Positions 54,606 through 64,000 of a stretch of 64,000 nucleotides of DNA are shown piece by piece. The translations under genes were made by a program, and so were the position numbers. The notes under the pieces are model-generated. The model saw nothing but the letters and a program-made list of their open reading frames with translations. It was not told the DNA's origin and searched no databases. Positions within the stretch are counted from its first letter, which is position 1. Every line of letters begins with the position of its first letter. Origin of the DNA: Bos javanicus (lineage: Eukaryota > Chordata > Mammalia > Artiodactyla > Bovidae); assembly GCF_032452875.1 (NCBI RefSeq), contig NC_083876.1:21674001-21738000 (forward strand). The letters are read 5' to 3'.

Positions 54606-55560
54606 GATACTTTATTATCCCATTTAGTCATCCCAGCCACACTATTCACAAATACCAGATACATATTTGCCAAGATTAAGTATGTTCAAACAAATAGATG
54701 ATTGACCAACCAAGGCAACACCTTGAAAGCCATAATTATTTTCAAACATCGAATCAGTAAATTTTAGGTTGGTATATTTAAATATGATATATCTTCATTG
54801 GGTATCTACTATCTCAATGAGGTTTTTTTACTGTTCTTGATGATAAATATCTATAGACAGATAAAAATCACTTTTTCTTTAAGTTTGCAGTCTAACTCCT
54901 TTCTTAACCCTCCATTATTTCTTTGTTTGATTTGCAGTTTCTAAGCACCACTAGATTATATCCATTAGTTCAAACCAACTGCTCAGAGATTCACCAGAAT
55001 ATCTGACTGTTCCCCTAGAGTCTGCTTCAAAATGCACTTTTTCATTTTCAGAATGACAAGCAGTGGTGGGGTGGAAATTGATTGCATGGCATGTCATGGC
55101 GTTTTGTGGGGGGGTCATTTGTTCTCTTGTACTGAGGAAAGTCAAGCTCCCCGACTTCCGCTTTTCAGAGGAGGAGGCTGAGGCCAGTTCCCCCTGTTAC
55201 CCCCAGCTCCTTTAGATGCTCCCAGGCACCATCGCTGAGTCACTTTGCATTGAGTAGGCAGAGTCCAACTAGGAGTCACCCAGTGTTACAAGTATGAAGG
55301 GGCCTCAGAAGGATTTAGTTTACTCTCTCAGCTGATACACAGCTGCCTGTCATTGAAGATTCTCTTTGGAGGCAAGAGGGCCACCCTGTTTATTCAGCAA
55401 AAATGATTTAAAGACACATTCATCGCGTGAACAAAAGTCCAAACAGCTGGAGCAAGGGCACTTGTGAAAGAGAGAGACCCCACCTAATCAGTAACCTCCC
55501 TTGGAAAGGCTGTCGGCTGGCTGCCCAATTCAGTGCTTTCTTATGTGGGTCCGGTACTGT
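54606..55560. other. Unique stretch, nothing recognised
   Basis: AT-rich to about 55000, GC-richer after that. A G-run lies at 55108-55114. Frames of 64-74 codons have no domain. Confidence 0.45.
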
Positions 55561-55564
55561 GCTG

Positions 55565-55735
55565 CTCTCAGGGGACTCTGCTCAGTGTTACATGGCAGCC
55601 TGGATGGAGGGGAGTTTGGGGGAGAATGGACACATGTATATGTATGACTGAGTTGTTCCGCTGTGCCACCTGGAACTATCACAGCATCGTTGATCAGTTA
55701 TATTCCAACACAAAATAAAAAGTTTTAAAAAGTAA
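55565..55735 (+). mobile_element. L1 LINE 3' end
   Basis: GTGTTACATGGCAGCCTGG, CCACCTGGAACTATCACAG, ACAAAATAAAAAGTTTTAAA. Confidence 0.85.
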
Positions 55736-55739
55736 TTTA

Positions 55740-56500
55740 AAAACAGAAGAAAAAAAAAATACTGTGGTGCTCTGAGAGGCAGGACGGAAGGAACTCTAAT
55801 TCTGAGTGATCACAGTGTCCTAAGTAAAAGGAAGGAGAAATGTGAAAATAGTTGAGACTAAACACGCCTGCCCCACATGGTTCAAAGGGCATATTTGCAA
55901 CACAGGAACACCCAGCTCCACAAATGGGAAGATGCCAGGATGGGAGCCGGCGTGGATGACGGGTCCCTCCAGACTGTTTAATGGGAAGATTATGTGCTGT
56001 ATCCAGTTTCGAAATGGAAGGAATCGAAGGGATTGCCAGAGATGCTGAAGGGAGTGCTGGGCTGCACACCATTATTTATCTCCTTTGATTTGCTGAAGTA
56101 TAAATAATCAAAATGATACATAAATTTAATTGCTGGTGTCATGTAGTTATTTTTGAGGAACAGCCACAAATCTGAGATCTGGTATTTAACAAACAACTCG
56201 GGCTACCTACTCAGACTAAACACATAGTGTGTTTTCCAGGCTGTAATTTTATAAAAACAAAATGTCTTTAGAGAGAGAACAAGCTAGTACTATTGCTTTA
56301 AAAATCACTTTAGGAAAAGTTTCCTTACTAAACTAAAATAAAACATAGACAATCTCATCCATTTTGCTGGCTGGCCCTGTTCCGCCCCGTTGTGCCATGT
56401 TATTACCTTCATCTCATTGATGTCCCACACGAATATCTTCCCTCTGACAGTCTCTGGGGGCAGATTAACTCCTCTCTCTTGGGAGGTTTTGTTCCCCAAG
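55740..56500. other. Unique block, possible conserved non-coding DNA
   Basis: 55850-56050 is GC-richer with CpGs, followed by an AT-rich part with several TAAT/ATTA cores (56060-56130). No frame is convincing. Confidence 0.4.
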
Positions 56501-56576
56501 AGAAGGGGTTTGCAAATGTTTGGTTCTGGACTCCCATACACCCTTATAAATTAAGGAGACCCTGAAGATCTTTGTT

Positions 56577-56791
56577 GGACTTCCCTCGTGGCTCAGAGGT
56601 AGGAGAGTCCGACTGCCAGTGCAGGAGACATGGGTTCCATCTCTGGGCTGGGAAGATCCCCTGGAGAAGGAAATGGCAACCCACTCCAGTATTCCTGCCT
56701 GGGAAATTCCACAAGCAGTAGGAGCCTGGGGGCTACAGTCCATTGGGTCGTAAAGACTCGGACACAAATTAGCAACTAAATGATAACCACA
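56577..56791 (+). mobile_element. Bov-tA SINE
   Basis: GGACTTCCCTCGTGGCTCAG to CAACTAAATGATAACCAC. Perfect 12-bp duplication AAGATCTTTGTT at 56565-56576 and 56792-56803. Confidence 0.95.
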
Positions 56792-57797
56792 AAGATCTTT
56801 GTTATGTGTGTTACATGGGTCAGTGTCTAATGTATTGAAAATTAAACATTTTTATAAAAATAACTTTCACAACAAAAAAAAATTTAGTGAGAAGAGTGAC
56901 ATTGTTTCACATTTTTGCAAATCTCTTTAACGTCTGGATTCACAGAATAAAGTTGGATTCTCATTTGTACATCTATGTTCAGTTTCTGGGGATGTGATTT
57001 TTTAGCTGGTATTTCATGAGTATAAGAAAATCCAGCCTCGTAAAGATATGTAGATTGAAAAGGGAAGGGCGTTCTAGTAGCCTTTTTAAAGAATTATCTC
57101 CTATCATTCTACTCAAACTCAGCTAGTAGTAATTTCTTAAAGATTATTTGTTATATGGAATCTAAAATATTATCAACAAACTTTTCATATTCTGTCTTGT
57201 ATTTTGAATGGATCTTTTACTCATGCATGATTTTATAAAATCATACATTGTTCATTTATAGTTCTTATTATATAATATCTAAAACTCAGATACGTCAATG
57301 AGATCACAGTCTCACAGAAAAATCTTAAAGTCTTAGCTTTCAAGTTCATGGTGGTGGATAGGTTTTCCAAAATTCTGGGTTTTGCTTTAAAACTTGCATT
57401 TTATCATTGTCAACAAATAACGTCAGTGATTTTCCTTGAAAAGACAGTCTCAGTTTGTTAATTTTTGAGAAAATGTATACCCAAGGCTGAATAACCATGG
57501 ATTGTCTACCAAGCATTCTTTCAGATAAAAGTGGTATGACGTGGAAAACGTAGCTAGGTCAACCCCCAACAAAATAATCATACAAATACTTTCCTTCAAA
57601 GAACCATCATACTTTGATATGTGGCAAAGTGATTTATGTGTACTTCTTACAGAATGTGAAAAACGTGTGTACTCAAGGCTCAGGACAAGTTTAGTGACTT
57701 TCTGCTTCAGCAAGGACAATTAAAGTTTAGCTACTTTTTAAAAATTTATTTACTTTTTTATTGTGACTCTTTTGTGGTGACAAATAGAATGATCACT

Positions 57798-58018
57798 AGT
57801 CCCCCAGGTAGCACTAGTGGTAAAGAACCCACCTGCAATGCAGGATACATAAGAGATAGGGAGTCAGTACCTGGTTTGGGAAGATCCCCTGGAGTAGGAA
57901 ATGGCAACCCACTCCAGTATTCTTGCCTGGAGAATCCCATGGACAGAGAAGCCTGGCAGGCTACAGTCCATTGGGTCGAAAAGAGTCGGACGAGACTAAA
58001 ATGACTTGGCATGCGCCA
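57798..58018 (+). mobile_element. Bov-tA SINE
   Basis: CCCCCAGGTAGCACTAGTGG, CACCTGCAATGCAGGATAC, body, then GAAAAGAGTCGGACGAGAC. Confidence 0.93.
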
Positions 58019-58222
58019 TGTACCCCTTGGCATAGGCATGGAGTGCTATGACAAGGCATAGTACCCTTGGAGCCACTACCTTAATTTGTTCTAAGGCACC
58101 AATGGTTTTATTCATCATTGTATTTGCCCCATCAGTGTTAATGTAACATATTGAAAATAATTGCAAGTAATAATCTTAGTGTTGTTATGAAAAAGAATTT
58201 TAACCCAGCAGACACCCTAAAA

Positions 58223-58412
58223 CAGGGATCTCCAACCTCTGAGATCTAATGCCTGTTGATCTGAGGTAGAGATGATGTAATAATGATAAAAATAAAGTGT
58301 ATAATAAATGTAATATGCTTGAATCATCCTGAAACCATTCTGCACCGCCCCACCAGTCTGTGGAAAAATTGTCTGCCATGGTCCTTGGTGCCAAAAAGGT
58401 TGGGGACCACTG
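58223..58412 (-). mobile_element. Short non-autonomous hAT-like element (copy 3)
   Basis: A 190-bp antisense copy beginning CAGGGATCTCCAACCTC and ending GGTTGGGGACCACTG. Perfect 8-bp duplication CCCTAAAA at 58215-58222 and 58413-58420. Confidence 0.93.
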
Positions 58413-58659
58413 CCCTAAAAGGATCTCGAGGACCCTCAGAGGGCCAAGGAACAAAGTTTGAAAATTCCATCATAGAGAACTGCAGCAAATTTTGCAAACC
58501 AACCTCATTAACTTGAGAGGAAGAATATCCAAATGGATAGCAATCATTTAAATGTCTTCATTTGTGCTTTCTAATAAAGCTAATTAGCATCTCAGGATAC
58601 AAGAATGTTCCATTCTCAAAACAAAACCTATTCTTCTTCTTACCCCACAATTTTTGCCC

Positions 58660-58835
58660 ATAACTCTTGATTACTGAAATTTATCTGTGCCTCAGATCTC
58701 ACAACTGTAAAATGGAAATAATAATTGCACTTATCCCAGAGCATTGTTAGGAAGATGAGACAGTCTCAAATCAGAAGAGTACTTAATGCAGGGCTTGTTG
58801 CATAGTCAGTGCAAAATAATTGTGATGGGCTATTT
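58660..58835 (+). repeat. MIR SINE fragment
   Basis: CTGTGCCTCAGATCTCACAA, CTGTAAAATGGAAATAATA and GCATTGTTAGGAAGATGAG. Confidence 0.7.
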
Positions 58836-58848
58836 TTCCTATAATCCT

Positions 58849-59075
58849 GTGTGTGTGTGAAGTCACTTCAGTCATGTCTGACTCTGCCACCGCATGGACT
58901 GTAGCCTGCCAAGCTCCTTTGTCCATGGGATTCTCCAGGCAAGACTACTGGAAGTGGGTTGCCATTTCTTTTTCCAGAGGATCTTCCCAACCCAGGGACT
59001 GAACCCACATCTCTTATTCCTCCTGCATTGGCAGGCAGGTTCTTTACCATTAGTGCCACCTGGGAAGCACTAATT
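58849..59075 (-). mobile_element. Bov-tA SINE
   Basis: A GT-run, then AAGTCACTTCAGTCATGTC to GTGCCACCTGGGAAGC. The 10-bp duplication CTATAATCCT flanks it at 58839-58848 and 59076-59085. Confidence 0.94.
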
Positions 59076-59201
59076 CTATAATCCTTCATTAGCCTAATTT
59101 CTCTCACTATTGCTTGAAACAGATTTCTCTGTAGGCATTACAAACATTTCTTACTTTCACAATCACAAGCTCTTCATTGAGGACATCTCTGACTCATGAG
59201 G

Positions 59202-59411
59202 TGAAGTGAAGTGAAGTCGCTGAGTCATGTCCGACTCTTTGTGACCCCATGGACTGTAGCCTACCAGGCTCCTCCGTCCATTGGATTTTCCAGACAAGAG
59301 TACTGGAGTGGGTTGCCGTTGCCTTCTCCAGAGGATCTTCCCCACCCAGGGATCGAACCCAGGTCTCCCGCATTGTAGGCAGACGCTTTACCATCTGATC
59401 CACCAGGGAAG
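59202..59411 (-). mobile_element. Bov-tA SINE
   Basis: GAAGTGAAGTGAAGTCGCTG to GATCCACCAGGGAAG, with an intact complemented box B (GGGATCGAACCCAGG). Perfect 14-bp duplication TCTGACTCATGAGG at 59188-59201 and 59412-59425. It looks young. Confidence 0.96.
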
Positions 59412-59425
59412 TCTGACTCATGAGG

Positions 59426-60279
59426 GTGAAGTTATTTACAACACTTTTCTGTGATAAAAATATAACCATGCTTCTCTTTCCTATACTGTCCTCACATTAC
59501 AATGCTCTTTGATAGCTTCTTCCTGAAAGATGGTTAAAAATAAACTGAATACTGCTAAGGCAACATTTGAAACAAAATGTGAAGAGCCAATACAATTAAT
59601 ACCTACTCTATTTTATTTTATAAGCAAAGGACAAAGAGTAACCCTCAGCCCTTACACAGTTGGATGCTTAACTCAGAATAATGCAAGTTATAGGGAAGGA
59701 GTTTGGAAGTTTCATCCTACGGCTTCAGATTTAACAGCTGAATGGCATAAAATATTACTCTTGACATGACTTGACATTTTCCTTTATTAGAAAATATTTT
59801 TTCAATAGCTAAGGAACAACACCATTAGCCAAAATATTTAATTTTGCAGAATATTACCCTGGGTGCCGGCTGGCAAAGGATGAGACATATGTCTGCTCAG
59901 GACAAATTCCTCAGGCTGAATGCAGGCTTTGAATTTGAATGAAGGTTCACATACTTCACAAAAATGCTGCCTTGCTGCTGGCACAGACTTTGAGAAATAC
60001 CTCTGTCAGTGTTTACACAGTTTTAGGAGGGCTCCATGGTTTATGATCAGATTAGCCTATTTTCCTCCTACTTCAGGGCTCCCGAGTCCACACGTGGAAG
60101 TGTTTCTCCGAGAGCAGTAATAAGTTAAGCCTGTGCTTCAGGAGTTCTGTAGTCATGAAACATCAGTCTAGGCAAGGCAGTCAGCCTGAGAGATACTTGA
60201 TTTCACATGGGATCTTATTTTAGTTAGATGATAGGAGAAAGGCTTGGGGTCTTACACTTAAACAATCCTGCGTCTTGCA
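59426..60279. other. Unique stretch, nothing recognised
   Basis: Plus-strand frames at 59530-59769 (79 codons) and 59920-60120 (66 codons) have no recognisable domain. Confidence 0.45.
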
Positions 60280-60357
60280 TGTGTGCTCAGTCATGTCCAA
60301 CCCTTTTGCAACCCCAAGGACTGTAGCCCATCAGGCTCCTCTGTCCATGGGATTTTT
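60280..60357 (-). mobile_element. Bov-A/Bov-tA SINE, 78-bp fragment
   Basis: GTGTGCTCAGTCATGTCC to CTCTGTCCATGGGATTTTT, only the 3' part of the element. Confidence 0.85.
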
Positions 60358-61795
60358 CCTTACAATATTCAAAACTAAATCCTCCCTACCCTACTCCCAT
60401 GAAAACCAATAAAACATCTACATGACTTTTAGGCAGCAACTGGCATATTAAAAGTGACAGGTAGATAGAGGATCGGGGCAGTGCCAAAGGAGGCTGCCTC
60501 GCCTTCTATGTTTCAGCTATGTGTTTCTGAGCTGCTACTAGCTTCAGGGGCAAAATGAAGCCAATGGAAACCAAAACTAACCCCAGAGGCTGAGGGGTCA
60601 TATGACCATGTATGACCTTGGACGTGTTACCTAATCACTTCCTGGATACTGAGCCAATGAGGAAGATCTTTGATAGAGCAATATGAAGAGAAGCTATACA
60701 CCATGGAGATCTATGGCTAGAAAACAATGGTGGGAACACATCTAAGCTCAGCCTATCAGTCAGAAAGTCTTAGTACGCACTTGGTTTTGTTCAATGCACT
60801 TATCATCTGACCGTTGGATAATAATGTTCATTTCAACATCAGTGCTTTGTGCAGACAGTGAGGCTTTAAGAGGAAGCCACCGCAAGGGGCGAGATGTCCT
60901 ACAGGATGAGTGACCAAAGGGGTAGATGCTTTGGGATACAGGAAAAAAGAATATGAAGCTTTGCTATCTGCCTTAGCAGCAGCAACAAGGTCTTCAAATA
61001 TATACGTGAAGACAAGAGAGGGTGACTGGGTACATAAATGGACGAAGGGACCACAAGTAATCCATCAGTAGAAAAACCGGGCATCTCCTGCAGCTTGAAT
61101 AGGCACTGTAATGAATAATTCACTTGCCTTATTTAGTTTCTGCAGTCCTTGAGCTCAACATAATCTTTGCATAAAGTGACAGCTGGAAGTAGTATTTCAC
61201 TTTTATAACTTTCAGAATATTTCTTGCAGTCAAGTATTTGATTTTGTGCCCATGTTTGTTTTTGCACCTCCTTGTGCTGCACAGCAACCCTGCTCCTCCA
61301 AGCCAAGGCCAGACAGAGGCTGGGAGGTGAGTTCCAAGTGGCCGACAGTGCCAGGTTTCAGATATAAGGAGGTATCTTTCTGTCTCCCTCTTTTCCTGGT
61401 GACAGGGAGAGCAATTTCTCTGCAATATTACATTTGAAATGATGCCTAGCTTTTGCTAAAGATAAGCAAGCTGCCAGCGTGGAAAAAGTGGGAGGATGCG
61501 GGATTCCAGAGCCCAAGAAGGATTGGAAGGCTTAGTTCTCATCACTTCTATAGTTCTAGGAGGAGCTGACCATTTCAATCACCATCGCTCCATCTCCAGG
61601 ACCTCTGGACCTTCCAGTGAGGGGCGAGGGAGTAGGGGAAGGCATAAGTAAAATAAAATAGCTTAGGGTTGTTGATAGAGTAAGAGAAGAAGTTAGACTT
61701 TGCAGTAAAGAGTAAGAAGGAAAGCCATAGACAGACATATAAAGTATAGGCTAAGTATCTAGATCATTCCTGTATGTCAAAATTAAGGGGACTTC
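60358..61795. other. Unique block with one exon-like segment
   Basis: 61230-61326 is bounded by an acceptor-like TTTCTTGCAG and a consensus donor GAG/GTGAGT (97 bp, open in two plus frames). No protein or RNA family is recognised. The rest holds nothing I can name. Confidence 0.4.
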
Positions 61796-61799
61796 CAAA

Positions 61800-62205
61800 T
61801 ATTGGGATTTTCTTGGCAATCCAGCAGTTAAGACTTAGCCTTCCAATGCAGGGGGCTCAGTCCCTGGTTGGGGAGCTAAGATCCTACATGCCTCATGATT
61901 CAAAAACCAAAACATAAAACAGAAACAATATTGGAACAAATTCAATAATGACTTTTAAAATGGTCCATGTAGCTCAGTTGGTATAGAATCTGCCTGCAAG
62001 GCAGAGGACCTGGGTTTAATCCCTGAATCAGGAAGATCCCCTGGAGAAGGAAATGGCAACCAACTCCAATATTCTTGCCTGGAAAATCCCATGGACAGAG
62101 AAGCCTGGAGAGTTATAGTCCATGAGGTTGCAAAGAGTCATATACAACTTAGTGACTAAACTACCACCATGTCAAAAAAAAAAAAAATCTTAAAAAAAAT
62201 TAAGG
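61800..62205 (+). mobile_element. CHR-type tRNA SINE, interrupted
   Basis: GGCAATCCAGCAGTTAAGAC, box B CAGTCCCTGGTTGG, GATCCTACATGCCTCATG, ACAATATTGGAACAAATTC, TTTTAAAATGGTCCATG, then after a Bov-tA the tail TCAAAAAAAAAAAAAA. Confidence 0.88.
61970..62166 (+). mobile_element. Bov-tA SINE inside the CHR SINE
   Basis: TAGCTCAGTTGGTATAGAAT to GACTAAACTACCA. A short duplication CCATG at 61965-61969 and 62167-62171. Confidence 0.93.
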
Positions 62206-62439
62206 CTACTATTGTTAAAACTGTGGAAGACTTTGTGAAGATTAAAATTTAAGGCTGAAGTGTTTACCTTTTCAAAGAAGTTGGTTTCCCTTCTGTTGAA
62301 TTTACAAAGTAGTTATTAATTCTTCCTTCAACACTTTATACCAGAATTAAACATAGCAGGTATAAAAATTGTAAAAAATGGAATTCTGGAGAATCAAGAG
62401 TCCCACAGCTTCTCATTTCCTCCCCATTCTTATCATCAA

Positions 62440-62615
62440 TGACTGACTTCACACCATCTCTGAAAGATTTCAGATGCCTACTCCCTTCCATTCTAATTAC
62501 TCTCTGCAAGTGTCATTTGGATATCATTGCCTTCTTAAAAGTCTGTAATGGCTCCCAAAAGTTCTTCAGTTAAAAGCAAAGCTCACAGTCATGGCCTTCC
62601 AGATCCATCAGCTAA
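62440..62615 (+). repeat. L2 LINE fragment
   Basis: CTGTAATGGCTCCCAAAAG and CACAGTCATGGCCTTCCAG are L2-like in sense. It abuts an L2 of opposite orientation. Confidence 0.55.
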
Positions 62616-62619
62616 TAAT

Positions 62620-63935
62620 TCATCCATCAAACATTTATTGCATACCTAATGGACATCAGGCATTTGAGAGATGTGGGGAATAGACACTGAAAGATGGGTT
62701 TACAGTGTTGAGCAACAGTTTTGAAGGAGAAATTGGGATGTCAACGGCCTTCCATCAATCAGTGTATGAGTGCAATGGGACATGGAGACAAGACTTCTAA
62801 AACCCAAAGCTGGAAAACATGGGACACTTTCTGGGAGAGATGATGTTTAGGTTGCTTTTAAAATAAAAAGTACACATTATCCAGATGAATAAAGTCTGTG
62901 TCCAGGAGACAGCATGTGTAAGGGCACAGAGGTAGGAAAGAATATGGTTCAGAGAACGGAAAGAGGATCAGAATGGGAGGAGGGGAAAGACTGGTGATGA
63001 AACCAGTCTGCTCTTAACCCACTCAGAGCCCCGTAAAGAGTTTGGATTTCAACTCCAATGTCATGAGTTGACATCAAACATTTTAAGTGAAAGGACATAA
63101 GCATGATCGTTTGTATCTTAGAGAGATTTCTCCAAAAGTTCCATGGAGAGTGGATTGTATCAGGAAGACCAATCCAGAAGCAATTAAAGAAGCTAGTAGA
63201 GGACTTCCATGGTGGTTCAGGGGTTAGGACTCCACACAGTCATTGCAGGGGTTCTATCCCTGGTTGGAGAAGTTTCACATGTCATGCAGTGTTGCCAGAA
63301 AAGGAAAAAAAGCTACTAGATAAATAAGGATTCAGATTACAGCAGTGATGATACAGAGTAGAGTATAGAAAGAAAATATGAGGAGATGAATTTAGAAACA
63401 GAACTGATAATATCTGGTCACAAATTGTATTGGGAAGATATTCTGAAAGGAGAGACAGAAATCCAGGTAACCGATTTGTGACTTTGAAGAATAGCCAGGT
63501 CTGGGAGGAGAGGTACACTCAGTTGTAGACATGTTTTTGAAAGACCTTTGTATATACAAATCTATGCTGTAGGCTATGTACTTGAGTAGGAAGTATATAT
63601 TTAAGAGTTATCAGCATATTAGTTATACACATAATAGTTAAAAGCTGGGAGAATAGATGAAATTTATTTGGGTTTTATACCTAAAACACAATTAATGATC
63701 TGAAAGTTGAGTTGAAAGAGTTACATCATAGAAGCCAAAGGAAAAAAGAATTTTAAGAAAGAAGTGGTCCACAGTATTAAATATACCAAAGGTGTCCAAT
63801 AAGATAGAACCCCAAACTATATGGTAATTCCATGACCTGTCCACAGTAGTTTCATTCAAATAGTAGGGATAGAAATAAGAGTGTAGAAAGTTGAGGAGTG
63901 AAAGAAAAGCCAGACACAGAGAAAAGAGAAGTATA
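62620..63935 (-). repeat. L2 LINE, long antisense copy
   Basis: CATCCATCAAACATTTATTGC opens it. Later come AGCATGTGTAAGGGCACAG, CCCCGTAAAGAGTTTGGATT, GTTATCAGCATATTAG and GGTCCACAGTATTAAATA. A CHR SINE interrupts at 63201-63309. Confidence 0.65.
63201..63309 (+). mobile_element. CHR-type tRNA SINE, short form
   Basis: GGACTTCCATGGTGGTTCAG, box B GGTTCTATCCCTGG, short A-rich end. Flanks AGCTAGTAGA (63191-63200) and AGCTACTAGA (63311-63320) differ at one base. Confidence 0.85.
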
Positions 63936-63963
63936 ATTGAATCATCCAGGAAGGACTTGTTTG

Positions 63964-64000
63964 CATGCTAAGTCATTTCAGTCGTGTCTGACTCTTTGCG
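63964..64000 (-). mobile_element. Bov-A or Bov-tA SINE cut by the window end
   Basis: TGCTAAGTCATTTCAGTCG and GTCTGACTCTTTGCG mark the 3' end of an antisense copy that continues beyond the window. Confidence 0.88.

Larger units (their letters stand above)
56505..58475 (+). mobile_element. Old hAT-type DNA transposon, about 1.35 kb without guests
   Basis: The left end (GGTTTGCAAATGTTTGGTTC, ACACCCTTATAAATTAAGG) and right end (GATCTCGAGGACCCTCAG, AACAAAGTTTGAAAATTCC) match opposite termini of one family of decayed mammalian hAT elements. Between them are TTTAGTGAGAAGAGTGAC and CAAATCTCTTTAACGTCTG, wording I associate with that family. Guests are two Bov-tA copies and one short hAT-like element. 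No transposase frame longer than 89 codons survives. The strand is arbitrary. Confidence 0.5.

Noticed and set aside
59530..59769. 79-codon plus-strand frame as a gene
   Set aside because: No domain, no good start context, and AT-rich codon use like the surrounding DNA.
1339..62166. tRNA genes suggested by many box-B-like GGTTCGATCCC motifs
   Set aside because: Every instance lies in a Bov-tA or CHR SINE. No cloverleaf with an anticodon arm is present.

Overview
This is nuclear DNA from a ruminant, almost certainly a bovid (cattle, sheep, goat or a relative). The evidence is the repeats. There are about eleven BovB (RTE-type LINE) pieces, over twenty Bov-tA or Bov-A SINE copies and three Bov-A2 dimers, all confined to or typical of ruminants. 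They are mixed with cetartiodactyl CHR-type tRNA SINEs, L1 3' ends of the ruminant type, and old mammalian L2, MIR, MER5 and hAT remnants. The species cannot be fixed from the window.

I recognise no protein-coding gene, RNA gene, CRISPR array or bacterial feature. The longer open frames are repeat by-products: the 223-codon frame at 30440-31111 is antisense BovB, and the paired 135-codon frames at 12916-13329 are both strands of a Bov-A2. The window reads as a gene desert or the inside of a very large intron. The only stretch with a coding look outside repeats is 14068-14326, two overlapping frames that would join through one frameshift; I cannot name it.

Layout. 1-12900: mostly unique AT-rich DNA with scattered SINEs, two BovB pieces and two retroviral LTRs (about 4224-4843 and 11342-11673). 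12900-19400: Bov-A2, BovB, old L1 and Bov-tA. 19400-30400: L2, MIR, MER5 and SINEs, with a third LTR near 27555-28035. 30450-32640: two BovB copies in opposite orientation around an old L1 that carries two perfect back-to-back hairpins. 36400-45100: a long L2-derived block with nested insertions, a twin-primed BovB inside a MIR, and a 248-bp inverted duplication. 45400-47600: mostly unique sequence with two GC-richer islands. 47600-52340: SINEs, an L2 with two stacked SINEs, an AT-rich tandem repeat and a nested L1. 52340-64000: unique sequence, an old hAT transposon with three guests, more SINEs, and an L2 interrupted by a CHR SINE.

The most interesting features are structural. (1) A 248-bp segment at 40649-40896 is present in inverted orientation, about 97.6% identical, at 42987-43234, inside a Bov-tA whose own target-site duplication is still visible. 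(2) Tandem perfect hairpins at 31720-31787 look like a template-switch mutation. (3) A BovB at 41123-41510 has a 5' inversion and a clean 7-bp duplication in a MIR. (4) Two other BovB copies carry short filler copied from their flank at the 5' junction. (5) Three 190-191 bp hAT-like elements have 8-bp target duplications.

Family assignments come from recognising consensus motifs by eye, not from a database search. Boundaries are good to a few bases where a target-site duplication is given and to tens of bases elsewhere.
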